Part shown: positions 43,950 through 52,200 of the stretch, one piece after another
Numbering within the stretch: the first letter of the stretch is position 1
Layout of the letters: every line of letters starts with the position of its first letter
DNA from: Rhodococcus jostii NBRC 16295
GTDB taxonomy: Bacteria > Actinomycetota > Actinomycetes > Mycobacteriales > Mycobacteriaceae
Assembly: GCF_001894825.1 (NCBI RefSeq)
Contig: NZ_BCWY01000069.1
Location: forward strand, 1-52,396
DNA: 52,396 nt
Direction of reading: 5' to 3'
Notes under the pieces: model-generated
What the model saw: the letters and a program-made list of their open reading frames with translations, nothing else
Told to the model about the DNA's origin: nothing
Database searches by the model: none
Program-made: the position numbers and the translations under genes

Positions 43950-45194
43950 ATGGACTGGACCATTCCCGACGACGTGCAACAGTTCGTCACCGACCTCGAC
44001 GCGTTCATCGATCGCGAGATCGCGCCGCTCGAGGCCAAGCACCCGCAGTTCTTCGATCACCGCCGCGAGTACGCGCGCACCGACTGGGAGCGGGACGGCT
44101 TCCCCAAGCAGGAGTGGCGTGAATTGCTGCTCGAGGCGCGGCGTCGATCCGACGCCGCCGGATTCTTCCGGTTTCCGCTGCCGCAGGCCCTCGGCGGGAA
44201 CGACGGCAGCAACCTCGCGATGGCCGTTGTCCGCGAACACCTCCTCACCCGAGGCTCCGGTCTGCATTTCCCCCATTCCGACGAGGCGTCGGTGGTCGCG
44301 AACCTCCCGCTCGCCCTCGTGCTCCACGAATACGGCACCGGTGAACAGCGGGAGCAGTATCTCGAACCGCTGATCCGCGGCGACATCGAGATCGCCTTCG
44401 GACTCACCGAACCGGGACACGGCAGCGATGCGACCTACCTCGAGACGACCGCCCGACGCGACGGTGACGACTGGATCATCACCGGGGCGAAGCGCTTCAA
44501 CAGTCTCGTCGACTGTTCCGACGTCGACCTCGTGTTCGCGCGGACGTCCGGGCAGGCAGGCAAGGCGGACGGGATCACCGCGTTCCTGGTGCCCACGAAC
44601 TCCCCCGGCTTCTCGGTGCCGTTCAACCACTGGACGTTCAACATGCCCAGCGACCACTCGGAGGTCCATCTCGACGACGTGCGCGTTCCGGCGAGCGCCG
44701 TGGTCGGCGAAGTCGGTCGCGGTCTCGACTGCGCGCAGCTGTTCGTTCACGAGAACCGGATCCGGCAGGCGGCGTCGTCGCTCGGCGCCGCGCAATACTG
44801 CATCGACGAGAGCGTGCGGTACGCGCAGGAACGCGTGGTCTTCGGGAAGCCGCTGCACGAGCATCAGGGCATCCAGTGGCAGCTGGTGGAACTGCAGACC
44901 GACGCGGAGCTGATCCGCAACACGATCTACAAGACGGCGTCGATGATGGACGAGCTCGGGAAGACGGCCGTCACCGACAAGGTAGCGATGGTGAACCTGC
45001 GCAGCAACCAGCTCGCCTGCCGGGCCGCCGACCGCGCGATCCAGATCCACGGCGGCGTCGGATACACCCGGCACAAGCAGTTCGAGCACATCTACCGCCA
45101 CCACCGTCGCTACCGCATCACCGAGGGCACCGACGAACTCCAGCTGCGCCGCATCGCGAGCACGATGTTCGACTTCGGATCACGACGGGGGTGA
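43950..45194 (+). CDS. Acyl-CoA dehydrogenase with canonical catalytic Glu
   Basis: 414-aa ACAD with GLTEPGHGSDATY, WIITGAKRFN, RVVFGKPLHEHQG and RITEGTDELQLRRI, the last carrying the standard catalytic Glu. The N-terminal helical region is somewhat longer than in short-chain family members. GGAGG lies 7 nt before ATG 43950. It faces MaoC across a 151-bp divergent promoter region. Substrate class is not resolved; an alicyclic or branched acyl-CoA is possible given the context. Confidence 0.92.
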   Translation: MDWTIPDDVQQFVTDLDAFIDREIAPLEAKHPQFFDHRREYARTDWERDGFPKQEWRELLLEARRRSDAAGFFRFPLPQALGGNDGSNLAMAVVREHLLTRGSGLHFPHSDEASVVANLPLALVLHEYGTGEQREQYLEPLIRGDIEIAFGLTEPGHGSDATYLETTARRDGDDWIITGAKRFNSLVDCSDVDLVFARTSGQAGKADGITAFLVPTNSPGFSVPFNHWTFNMPSDHSEVHLDDVRVPASAVVGEVGRGLDCAQLFVHENRIRQAASSLGAAQYCIDESVRYAQERVVFGKPLHEHQGIQWQLVELQTDAELIRNTIYKTASMMDELGKTAVTDKVAMVNLRSNQLACRAADRAIQIHGGVGYTRHKQFEHIYRHHRRYRITEGTDELQLRRIASTMFDFGSRRG

Positions 45195-45218
45195 CGGTGG
45201 GAATCTCTTGAACCTCTT

Positions 45219-45247
45219 TGGTCTGTCCTTTGCATTTGGACTGTCCA
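45219..45247. promoter_or_regulatory. Repeated TGG(A/T)CTGTCC elements upstream of the MFS gene
   Basis: TGGTCTGTCCT (45219-45229) and TGGACTGTCCA (45237-45247) are direct repeats with 18-bp phasing. The second is also a perfect odd-length palindrome. They lie about 95 bp before the MFS ATG and match the element at 37334, hinting at a common regulator. Confidence 0.45.
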
Positions 45248-45340
45248 TATGATCTCATGCTGTGACGAGCGCCACCCGCCGCGGCGCGCCCGCACCCCCA
45301 GTCCCTCTCCGACCATCGACATCGATCGACAGGAGCTTCC

Positions 45341-46633
45341 ATGAGCGCAGTCGGCACCACTCAGCCGCAGGCCTCCACACGGCAGTTGAACCGCTGGTGG
45401 TACGTCGTCACTGGCTTTCTGACTCTGCTGTTCGGCACGACCGCGGTCAACGTCTTGTTCAACATCCTGGGTAAGCCCATGACCGAGGAATTCGGCTGGG
45501 AACGCAGTGTCATCAGCAACGGTCTGTCCATCGAAACGGTGCTGGTGGGTATCAGCATCGTCATCCTGGGTTTCCTCATCGACCGCTACGGGCCCAAGAT
45601 CCCCTCGGTGCCGCTGTCGCTGGCGTTCGGATTCGGCCTGATGCTGATGTCTGCCCTCCCGAACAGTCAACTCACCTTCTACCTGCTCTGTGTGGTGATC
45701 GGTGCCGGAGCGGGCGCCGTGAACCCGGTCGCGCACTCCACCGTGGTGAGCGCGTGGTTCCAGGACCGTCGCGGCATGGCGCTGGGCATCCTCATGGCCG
45801 GCCTCGGCTCCTGCGGAGTACTCATGCCGTACCTCGCCAATTGGATGCTCGGCATCGGCGGGTGGCGGATGGCCTTCCTGGTCATCGGTGCCCTGTGCAC
45901 GGTCATTCCGGCGTCGGTCTACGCGTTCGTCACCCGGATGCCCGCCCAGCACGAGGCCGAGCGCAAGGCCGCGCGCGTGCAAGGGCACGTTGCCGGAGAA
46001 TCACTGCTGACCGTGGCAAGAAAATACCGACAGTTCTGGCTGCTCTCCATCGCCATCTTCCTGGTGTCCTCGGCGACTTTCGGCCTGATGTCCCAGATCG
46101 TTCCCATGACCACCGACAAGGGCATCAGTCAGGGCACCGCCGTCTCCGTCCTGTCCGTCCTCAGCCTGGCGTCCATCTCCGCCCGACTGCTGGTCGGCTA
46201 CCTGCTGGACCGGTTCTACGCCCCCGCCATCGGGTCGATCATCTTCGCGCTGTGCGGGGTCGGCGTCTTCTTCATGATCACGTCGACGGAGGCCGGCCTG
46301 CTCTTCCTGGGCGCTGCACTGATCGGACTCGGTCTGGGTGCCGAAGGTGATCTCGCCGCCTACATGGTGAGCCGCTACTTCCCCAAGCACTCGTACGGCC
46401 GGGTGCTGGGATTCATCTACTTCTTGTACGCGCAGGGGTCGGCGTTCGGCATCTTCCTGCTCGGGCAGGTCTACGGTGCCACCGGCTCCTATCGCGCCGG
46501 CGCGTTGCCGATCATCGTGCTGGTCGGCGTCGCCATCGCCTGCCTGCTGATGATGGGTTCGTACCGTTTCACCCTGGACCACCGCGAGATCGGCGCCGAC
46601 AATGTAGCCATCGAACAGAAGGAGCACGTATGA
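45341..46633 (+). CDS. MFS transporter, oxalate/formate-monocarboxylate type
   Basis: 430-aa transporter with about 12 hydrophobic segments. The pattern is OFA/MCT-like: RWWYVVTGFLTLLFGTTAVN at the start, GFLIDRYGPKIP as the TM2-3 loop, and AWFQDRRGMALGILMAG after TM4. Such carriers move small carboxylates. AGGAG precedes ATG 45341. Its stop overlaps the next gene by 4 bp, tying the carrier to the AttH-like protein. Confidence 0.9.
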   Translation: MSAVGTTQPQASTRQLNRWWYVVTGFLTLLFGTTAVNVLFNILGKPMTEEFGWERSVISNGLSIETVLVGISIVILGFLIDRYGPKIPSVPLSLAFGFGLMLMSALPNSQLTFYLLCVVIGAGAGAVNPVAHSTVVSAWFQDRRGMALGILMAGLGSCGVLMPYLANWMLGIGGWRMAFLVIGALCTVIPASVYAFVTRMPAQHEAERKAARVQGHVAGESLLTVARKYRQFWLLSIAIFLVSSATFGLMSQIVPMTTDKGISQGTAVSVLSVLSLASISARLLVGYLLDRFYAPAIGSIIFALCGVGVFFMITSTEAGLLFLGAALIGLGLGAEGDLAAYMVSRYFPKHSYGRVLGFIYFLYAQGSAFGIFLLGQVYGATGSYRAGALPIIVLVGVAIACLLMMGSYRFTLDHREIGADNVAIEQKEHV

Positions 46634-47646
46634 CCGACGGATTCCACGACGCCCTGGTAACTCGGGCTACCTCGGACATGCCGGAGAGGTTCTTCGACCG
46701 GTTCATGTTCAATCTTCATCCGGACGGCGGCACCGCACCGTCGGTGATCCTCGGCGCCGGGGTCTATCCGCCCAGGAACGTCGTGGACGGATTCGTCGTC
46801 CTCACCACGGAGTCGGAGCAACGAAACCTCCGCTTCTCCACCGAACACGACGCGACCGACGGCGCCTCCGTCGGACCGCTGAGGTGGGAAACGCTCGAGG
46901 ACAACAAGATCTGGCGAATCGAGCTGGGCGAGAACAAAACCGGACTCGAGCTGGAACTGTCCTGGCACGCGAGGGCACCGTACTGGCTCGGATCGGTGGA
47001 CGTGGAGAACACCGACGGAAACGTCACCTCCTTCGACCACCTCTTCCAGCCCGGCCGCTACGAGGGCAAGCTCACCCTGGACGGAACCACCACCGACGTC
47101 GGGGGCTGGTACGGACTGCGGGACCGCTCCCGCGGGGTCCGCACCATGTCCGGGGGCCAGGGACTGCACATCTGGTATCAGGCGCAGTTCCCGGACCGCA
47201 CGTTCGGATTCCTGCTCGTCGAGGATCGCGAAGGCGGACGAATCCTGTTGGAGGGTGCCGTCATGCACGACGACGGGCGACTCGACGACATCACCGACGT
47301 CCGGCACGACTTGGTGTTCACGACCGGCAACGACCTCACCGGCGGCCCGGTCGAGGTCGTGACGGCCGCCGGCGCGACCTACCGCATCGATTCGGACGCC
47401 TCGGCGGGCGGCGGCTACATGGCGGGCGGCGGTTACGGCGGGCACCACGGCAAGGTCCGTGGCCGCGACCACGAAGAGTTCGACGTCTACCCACTCGACG
47501 GAACCGTGGGCCCGAAGACTCTCGACTCGGCCCTCACCGACCGGTGCTGCACGTTCGAGTGGAACGGGCAGACCGGCTACGGCATCTTCGAATTCGCCCT
47601 GTCGCGGTCGTCGTCGTACACCTACCGCCCCACGCTGACGCGCTGA
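46630..47646 (+). CDS. AttH/CrtC-like lipocalin-fold protein of unknown function
   Basis: 338-aa soluble protein rich in Trp, Gly and beta-strand segments (GGWYGLRDRSRGVRTMSGGQ; FPDRTFGFLLVEDREGGRI; QTGYGIFEFALSRSSSYTYRP). The architecture resembles the carotenoid 1,2-hydratase/AttH-type lipocalin superfamily, two consecutive beta-barrel domains. The Gly-rich GGGYMAGGGYGGHHGK at about 257-272 is unusual. It overlaps the MFS gene (ATGA), so it may handle the transported compound. No enzymatic residue can be named. Confidence 0.7.
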   Translation: MTDGFHDALVTRATSDMPERFFDRFMFNLHPDGGTAPSVILGAGVYPPRNVVDGFVVLTTESEQRNLRFSTEHDATDGASVGPLRWETLEDNKIWRIELGENKTGLELELSWHARAPYWLGSVDVENTDGNVTSFDHLFQPGRYEGKLTLDGTTTDVGGWYGLRDRSRGVRTMSGGQGLHIWYQAQFPDRTFGFLLVEDREGGRILLEGAVMHDDGRLDDITDVRHDLVFTTGNDLTGGPVEVVTAAGATYRIDSDASAGGGYMAGGGYGGHHGKVRGRDHEEFDVYPLDGTVGPKTLDSALTDRCCTFEWNGQTGYGIFEFALSRSSSYTYRPTLTR

Positions 47647-47659
47647 CCCGCGCCGGTCA

Positions 47660-47693
47660 CTGCCCCTGCACCGACCGAAAGGTGCAGGGGCAG
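47660..47693. terminator. Bidirectional terminator between AttH-like gene and TetR gene
   Basis: CTGCCCCTGCACC and GGTGCAGGGGCAG form a perfect 13-bp stem (47660-47672 with 47681-47693) with loop GACCGAAA. It is 13 bp after one stop and 2 bp from the other, between convergent genes. Confidence 0.9.
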
Positions 47694-47695
47694 CG

Positions 47696-48247
47696 CTATG
47701 CGCGGAACGCGTCCAGGCCCTCGCTCGCCATTCGCACCATGAGGTCGGCGAGCCCGGCGGTGCGGGTCGCCTTCGCGGGCCAGTACGCGATCGAGAAGAT
47801 CATGCCCAGGCAGGACTGCGTTGCGACGGTGACTTCGGCGGCGGACGCGGCCGGTATCGACCGCGCGACCGCTGCCTCCCAGCCCTGGACGTACTGCTTG
47901 CGCCGCCGATTGATCGCCTTCCGCCACGGGTCGACGAGCGACCTGTCCTCGCGCTGGCTGACGTTGACGAGATGGCGGTGCCGGGCAGCGAAGAGGGCGT
48001 GGTGCCGGATCATCCTCTGGAGATCGAGTTCCGCGTCGTCGTGCACCGGTTCGGTGGCACCGATCAACTCGTCCATCGCCTCGTCGAACAGGGTGGCCAG
48101 GATCTCGTCCTTGCCGGAGAAATGGCGGTAGATCGCGGGACCACTCAGGCCGGCCCGCGATCCCAGTTCGTCGACACTCGTACCGTGAAAGCCTTTTTCG
48201 TAGAACAGCTCTGCGGCGGTGTCGAGGATCTTGCGGTTGCGGTCCAC
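47696..48247 (-). CDS. TetR-family transcriptional regulator
   Basis: 183-aa regulator with an N-terminal HTH (ILDTAAELFYEKGFHGTSVD through LSGPAIYRHFSGKDEIL, about residues 7-47) and a ligand-binding C-terminal domain. The start is GTG 48247. It is divergent from the thioesterase across 45 bp that contain the palindrome AACGATCGTT. Acyl-CoA ligands are common for TetR repressors of fatty-acid and alicyclic catabolism; this one could also control the BadI-like operon (inference). Confidence 0.92.
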   Translation of the reverse strand: MDRNRKILDTAAELFYEKGFHGTSVDELGSRAGLSGPAIYRHFSGKDEILATLFDEAMDELIGATEPVHDDAELDLQRMIRHHALFAARHRHLVNVSQREDRSLVDPWRKAINRRRKQYVQGWEAAVARSIPAASAAEVTVATQSCLGMIFSIAYWPAKATRTAGLADLMVRMASEGLDAFRA

Positions 48248-48271
48248 CGGGCCATTCTAGCACCGGGCGTG

Positions 48272-48292
48272 AACGATCGTTATTATATATCG
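48272..48292 (+). promoter_or_regulatory. TetR operator candidate and probable leaderless promoter
   Basis: AACGATCGTT (48272-48281) is a perfect 10-bp palindrome in the TetR/thioesterase divergent region. TATTAT (48281-48286) follows, and the thioesterase ATG is only 6 nt further, with no RBS. The transcript probably starts at or very near the ATG. The palindrome abuts the -10, so TetR binding would block the promoter. Confidence 0.5.
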
Positions 48293-48808
48293 ATGACGCC
48301 CCCAGCCGGAATCCCCGCATACGCCCAGGTGGTCGCACTGCCCCGCGAGGCCGGTCCGGTGCTCGTTCCGTCCGATTACGAGGACGAGAACGGCCACATG
48401 AACATCCGCCACTACTTCGACCTCGAAGCACAGGCGATCGCCGTCGTGTTCGACAGAATGGGCATCACCGACAGCTACCGCGCCACCCGCAGCCAGGGCT
48501 TCTTCACCGCCGAGCACCACATCCGGTACTACGCGGAGGTGCACGTCGGCGACCGGGTGTCGGTCCACGCGCGGATCGTCGAACGCTCCGACAAGATCGT
48601 CCACGCCATGGCGTTCCTCGTCGACGACGCCACCGAACGCCTCGCGAGCACGCTCGAGGTCACCGCGACCCACGTCGACCTCACCACCCGCCGGGTCGTG
48701 CCCTTCGCCGACGACGTCGCGGACGCGGTCGATCGGGAACTGGCCCGCACCGACGTCGACTGGGCCGCCCCCGTCTGCGGCGCGATGGGTATCCGCGCCC
48801 GGGCCTGA
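48293..48808 (+). CDS. Hotdog-fold acyl-CoA thioesterase (4HBT type)
   Basis: 171-aa 4-hydroxybenzoyl-CoA-thioesterase-like protein. DYEDENGHMNIRHYFDL contains the family active-site segment (Asp and Asn-Gly-His-Met-Asn). FFTAEHHIRYYAEVHVGDRV forms the central helix-strand region. It would hydrolyse an acyl- or aroyl-CoA and release trapped CoA. ATG 48293 sits just after a -10-like box and seems leaderless. Divergent from TetR. Confidence 0.86.
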   Translation: MTPPAGIPAYAQVVALPREAGPVLVPSDYEDENGHMNIRHYFDLEAQAIAVVFDRMGITDSYRATRSQGFFTAEHHIRYYAEVHVGDRVSVHARIVERSDKIVHAMAFLVDDATERLASTLEVTATHVDLTTRRVVPFADDVADAVDRELARTDVDWAAPVCGAMGIRARA

Positions 48809-49201
48809 GCAACGTTCCTTCCAAGCATCCGGGACAGACGCACACCTCCTCGGTTCCCGCGTGCGTTTTAGGGCCCGACAACGGGTGCGTCCACCGAAAA
48901 GATGCGCGTCAGCGGCAATCCTCGACCCGATTCCGTTGACAGAGTTTCGAATTCAGTGCGTGAGTACCGCCTGACGAATCCAGACCGACCAGGCCTCGGC
49001 GCGCCGAACCCTGCGACCCGATTACACATCGCAGCGCCATTTTTGCAGATCGAAGCGAATCCATCACTGCAGGTGACAGCCTTCTTCTCCGCCGCTCTTG
49101 AAAACGCTCGTTATCAGCGGTACTTTCGTCATAAGGTAAGACCAAAGAGCTTCGCGGGCGGACTCCCGTTTCGCGTGCAACAGGAAAGGACCAGCAGGTC
49201 G
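48809..49201 (+). other. Intergenic region upstream of the BadI-like operon
   Basis: 393 bases without a convincing gene. The BadI frame stays open through it but the upstream codons lack an RBS and do not resemble the family. The only clear signals are a promoter at 49098-49126 and the RBS GAAAGGA just before ATG 49202. Slightly lower GC than the flanking genes supports a regulatory role. Confidence 0.6.
49098..49126 (+). promoter_or_regulatory. Promoter of the BadI-like operon
   Basis: TTGAAA (49098-49103) and TACTTT (49121-49126) are separated by 17 bp, a near-consensus vegetative promoter. The inferred start near 49133 leaves a leader of about 70 nt with a good RBS. Confidence 0.5.
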
Positions 49202-49996
49202 ATGAGTGACTTCACAGATGTGACGTACGAGGTCGAGGACGGACTCGCCTGGATCACGATCAACCGGCCCGACCGGTACAACGCGTTCCGCGCGCGGACC
49301 GTCGACGAGTTGGTGAAGTCGTTCAAGAAGGCGTGGGGCAGCTCCGAGGTCGGAGCGATCGCGCTCACCGGCGCCGGGGAGAAGGCGTTCTGCTCGGGTG
49401 GCGACCAGAAGCAGCGGATGGAGACGGGCGACTACGGCCCGTCCGACAGCGGCCTGTTCGAGGTCGAGGCGCTGCACCGGGTGATCCGGGACGTGCCCAA
49501 GCCCGTGATCGCCGCGGTCAACGGTGTCGCGGTCGGTGGCGGACACGTGCTGCACCTGCTGTGCGACCTGTCCATCGCCGCCGAACACGCGATCTTCGGG
49601 CAGAACGGGCCGCGCGTCGGATCGTTCGATGCCGGCCTCGGCACCGGGTACCTCGCCCGCGCCATCGGCGAGAAGCGGGCGCGGGAGATCTGGTTCCTGT
49701 GCCGGCGCTACAGCGCGGAGCAGGCCCTCGACTGGGGCCTGGTCAACAAGGTGGTGCCCGGTGACCAGTTGCGGGCAGAGGTCCGGGCCTGGGCCGACGA
49801 GATTCTGCAGCTGTCGCCGACGTCGCTGAAGGTACTCAAGCAGTCCCTCAACGCCGACACCGAGCACTTCATCGCGCAGGGCAACATGGCCTACTCGACG
49901 CTCAAGCTGTTCGGCGAGTCCGCCGAGGCGATCGAGGGCATCAGCGCGTTCAACGAGAAGCGCAAGCCCGACTTCTCGAAGTTCCGCGGCGCCTGA
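49202..49996 (+). CDS. badI: Crotonase-fold 2-ketocyclohexanecarboxyl-CoA hydrolase-like protein (BadI/MenB branch)
   Basis: 264-aa crotonase-fold protein close to BadI in recalled alignment: GAGEKAFCSGGDQKQRM, VAVGGGHVLHLLCDLSIAAE, FGQNGPRVGSFDAGLGTGYL, EIWFLCRRYSAEQA and the KRKPDFSKFR end all have BadI/MenB counterparts. BadI opens the ring of 2-ketocyclohexane-1-carboxyl-CoA to pimeloyl-CoA. With dehydrogenases and ACADs nearby this implies an alicyclic-acid route. ATG 49202 was chosen; 15 nt earlier the frame is open but unrelated. MenB activity is an alternative, but no men genes are nearby. Confidence 0.82.
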   Translation: MSDFTDVTYEVEDGLAWITINRPDRYNAFRARTVDELVKSFKKAWGSSEVGAIALTGAGEKAFCSGGDQKQRMETGDYGPSDSGLFEVEALHRVIRDVPKPVIAAVNGVAVGGGHVLHLLCDLSIAAEHAIFGQNGPRVGSFDAGLGTGYLARAIGEKRAREIWFLCRRYSAEQALDWGLVNKVVPGDQLRAEVRAWADEILQLSPTSLKVLKQSLNADTEHFIAQGNMAYSTLKLFGESAEAIEGISAFNEKRKPDFSKFRGA

Positions 49997-50087
49997 CGGA
50001 TCGAGGAGGCGGGGCGTATTCGCTCCGCCTCCTCGCCGGCCGCTTCGAACCTACCCCGCCCGCTCACGCGAGAGAGCAGCCGCCGCT

Positions 50088-51224
50088 ATGCGTTTCACCC
50101 GAGAACAACGAGAGTTCGCGGTCGCTGTCCGCGAGTTCTGCGACGCCGAATGCAAGACCCTCCAGCAGCGCGATCTGCTGACCGACGGCGGCACCCTGGC
50201 CAACAGCACCGTCATCCTCGACAAGTTCGCCGGCCTCGGCTGGCTCGCCGTCTCGCTGCCCGAAGAATACGGCGGAGGCGGGGCCGGAATGGTCGAGGAA
50301 TGCATCTTCCTCGAGGAATCCGCCCGCGGCCTGGCCCCCATCACCGGCTACTCCACCGGCCTCACGGCCGCGCAGACCTACCTGCGCTACGGAACCGAGG
50401 ACCAGAAGCGCACCATCGTCGGCAACATGGCGGCCGGCAAGCTCGAGGCGATCGCCCTCAGCGAGCCCGGCGCCGGCTCCGACCTCGGTGGTGTGCGGAT
50501 CAAGGCCGAACTGGTCGACGACCACTACGTCGTCAACGGGCAGAAGACCTGGATCTCCGCAGCCCACGTCGCCGAGCACATCCTCCTGCTCGCCCGGACC
50601 GATTCGTCCGGTAACAAGCACCAGGGTCTGACCCTGTTCATGGTGCCGACCGACGCGCCCGGCCTCCAGATTCACGAAATCAAGACCATGGAGGCCCGGA
50701 CCTGCAACGACCTGTACTTCACCGACGTCGCGGTCCCGGTGACCGCGGTCGTCGGCACACCGAACCAGGCGTGGCGCCACCTCATGCGCGGGCTGAGCGT
50801 CGAGAGGCTCATCATCGCGACGATGGCCCTGGGTGCAGCCCAGCGGTCGCTCGACGACGTGATCGCCTTCGTCACCGAGCGCGAACAGTTCGGCCGCAAG
50901 ATCAGCAGTTTCCAGGCCGTCCGGCACCGGATCGCGGACCTCGCCACGGAGATCGCTTTCGCGAAGTCCTTCGTGTACGAGGTGGCCGAGCGGATCGACG
51001 CCGGCGAGGAAGACAACCTCAACCGCGAGGGCTCGATGGCCAAGCTGAAATGTACCGAGATCGCGAAGAAGACCGCACTCGAGGCGATGCAGATGATGGG
51101 CGGCTACGGCTACACCCGCGAGTACGGCATGGAGGAACAGGTTCGCCGTTCTCTGGCACCGCCGATCTACGGCGGCACCAACGAGATTCAGCGCGAGATC
51201 ATCAGCAAGAGCCTGGGCCTGTAG
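50088..51224 (+). CDS. Acyl-CoA dehydrogenase of the LCAD/IVD catalytic type
   Basis: 378-aa ACAD with LSEPGAGSDLGGV, NGQKTWISAAH, REQFGRKISSFQAV and MMGGYGYTREYGMEEQVRR. The usual C-terminal catalytic Glu position is Gly (IYGGTNEIQRE), as in long-chain and isovaleryl-CoA dehydrogenases. These use a Glu from another helix; the equivalent here is in GLSVERLIIA. ATG 50088 starts the domain, 91 bp after the BadI-like gene. It likely desaturates an alicyclic or branched acyl-CoA in the same pathway. Confidence 0.92.
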   Translation: MRFTREQREFAVAVREFCDAECKTLQQRDLLTDGGTLANSTVILDKFAGLGWLAVSLPEEYGGGGAGMVEECIFLEESARGLAPITGYSTGLTAAQTYLRYGTEDQKRTIVGNMAAGKLEAIALSEPGAGSDLGGVRIKAELVDDHYVVNGQKTWISAAHVAEHILLLARTDSSGNKHQGLTLFMVPTDAPGLQIHEIKTMEARTCNDLYFTDVAVPVTAVVGTPNQAWRHLMRGLSVERLIIATMALGAAQRSLDDVIAFVTEREQFGRKISSFQAVRHRIADLATEIAFAKSFVYEVAERIDAGEEDNLNREGSMAKLKCTEIAKKTALEAMQMMGGYGYTREYGMEEQVRRSLAPPIYGGTNEIQREIISKSLGL

Positions 51225-51253
51225 CCCTCGTTCCCGACCTTTAGGACCATCGC

Positions 51254-52150
51254 ATGACCACTTCTCCGTTCAGTCCCGACACCCTCGCGGGCAAGCGCGT
51301 CCTCATCACCGGCGGCGGCACCGGACTCGGCCGCGGCGTAGCCAAGCACCTCGTCGACCACGGCGCCGAAGTCCACCTGTGGGGCCGCCGGCCCGCGGTC
51401 CTCGAGGAGGCCGCGGCGGAGGCGTCCGTCTCCCGGCCGGGCTCGGTCCACTGGCAGACCGTCGACGTCCGCAACGCCGAACTGGTGTCGTCGGCGATGG
51501 ACGAGATCTGGACGCTGCACGGCCCGCTGACCGGCGTGATCAACAACGCCGCCGCGAACTTCATCGCCCCCACCGAATCGCTCAGCCCGCGCGCCTTCGA
51601 GGCCGTCACCTCCACCGTGATGAACGGGTCGTTCAACACCACCCACGCCGCGGGCAGCCGCTGGATCGAAAGCGGAACCAAGGGTGTCGTCCTGTCGACG
51701 CTCACCACCTGGGTGTGGAGCGGATCCGCGTTCGTGGTCCCGTCCGCAATGGCGAAGGCCGCCGTGCACTCGATGACGATGTCGCTCGCCGTCGAATGGG
51801 CTCGCTACGGCATCCGCCTCAACGCCTTGGCTCCCGGACCCATCCCGACGGACTACGCGTGGGAGATGCTCAACCCGACCGAAGAGAGTGCCGTCGGTGC
51901 AACCCAGGCCGACCAGGTGCCGATGGGCCGGATGGGCACGATGGAGGAACTCGCCAACCTCACCATTTTCCTGCTGTCGGATGCCTGCGACTACCTCACC
52001 GGCCAGACCATCGCCATGGACGGTGGCCAGATGCTCGCCGGCCCCGGCACTTTCGCCGGTCTGACCTCGATGAGCAGCGAGGACTGGGCAACCGCCCGGG
52101 AGAAGAGCAAGGCCGCCAGCGAAGCCGCGAAGGCGCAGCGCGGAGTCTGA
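51254..52150 (+). CDS. 2,4-dienoyl-CoA reductase-like SDR
   Basis: 298-aa SDR resembling mitochondrial DECR1 in its GSAFVVPSAMAKAAV region, VEWARYGIRLN, APGPIPTDYAW and GRMGTMEELANL segments. The TGGGTGLG cofactor motif is at about 19-26. Where classic SDRs have YxxxK, this branch has Ser and Lys, and DECR1 adds a Tyr 11 residues earlier; that position is Trp here. Could reduce a dienoyl-CoA in degradation of unsaturated or alicyclic acids. It starts 29 bp after the dehydrogenase and ends the operon before a terminator. Confidence 0.88.
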   Translation: MTTSPFSPDTLAGKRVLITGGGTGLGRGVAKHLVDHGAEVHLWGRRPAVLEEAAAEASVSRPGSVHWQTVDVRNAELVSSAMDEIWTLHGPLTGVINNAAANFIAPTESLSPRAFEAVTSTVMNGSFNTTHAAGSRWIESGTKGVVLSTLTTWVWSGSAFVVPSAMAKAAVHSMTMSLAVEWARYGIRLNALAPGPIPTDYAWEMLNPTEESAVGATQADQVPMGRMGTMEELANLTIFLLSDACDYLTGQTIAMDGGQMLAGPGTFAGLTSMSSEDWATAREKSKAASEAAKAQRGV

Positions 52151-52161
52151 CCCACATACGA

Positions 52162-52200
52162 GGCCTGCCTGCCGGTGACCACAGTCCCGGCCGGCAGGCC
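52162..52200 (+). terminator. Terminator of the BadI-like operon
   Basis: A 14-bp stem with one mismatch (52162-52175 with 52187-52200), inner arms GCCGG/CCGGC, loop of 11 nt. It lies 12 bp past the SDR stop. The remaining 196 bases to the window end show no supported gene. Confidence 0.75.

Noticed and set aside
43332..45104. 590-codon open frame on the minus strand
   Set aside because: It is antisense to a clear acyl-CoA dehydrogenase and covers MaoC in another frame. High GC3 keeps it open.
48902..49201. 100-residue N-terminal extension of the BadI-like protein
   Set aside because: Not similar to the crotonase fold, and GAAAGGA with ATG 49202 gives a better start. The region holds a promoter.
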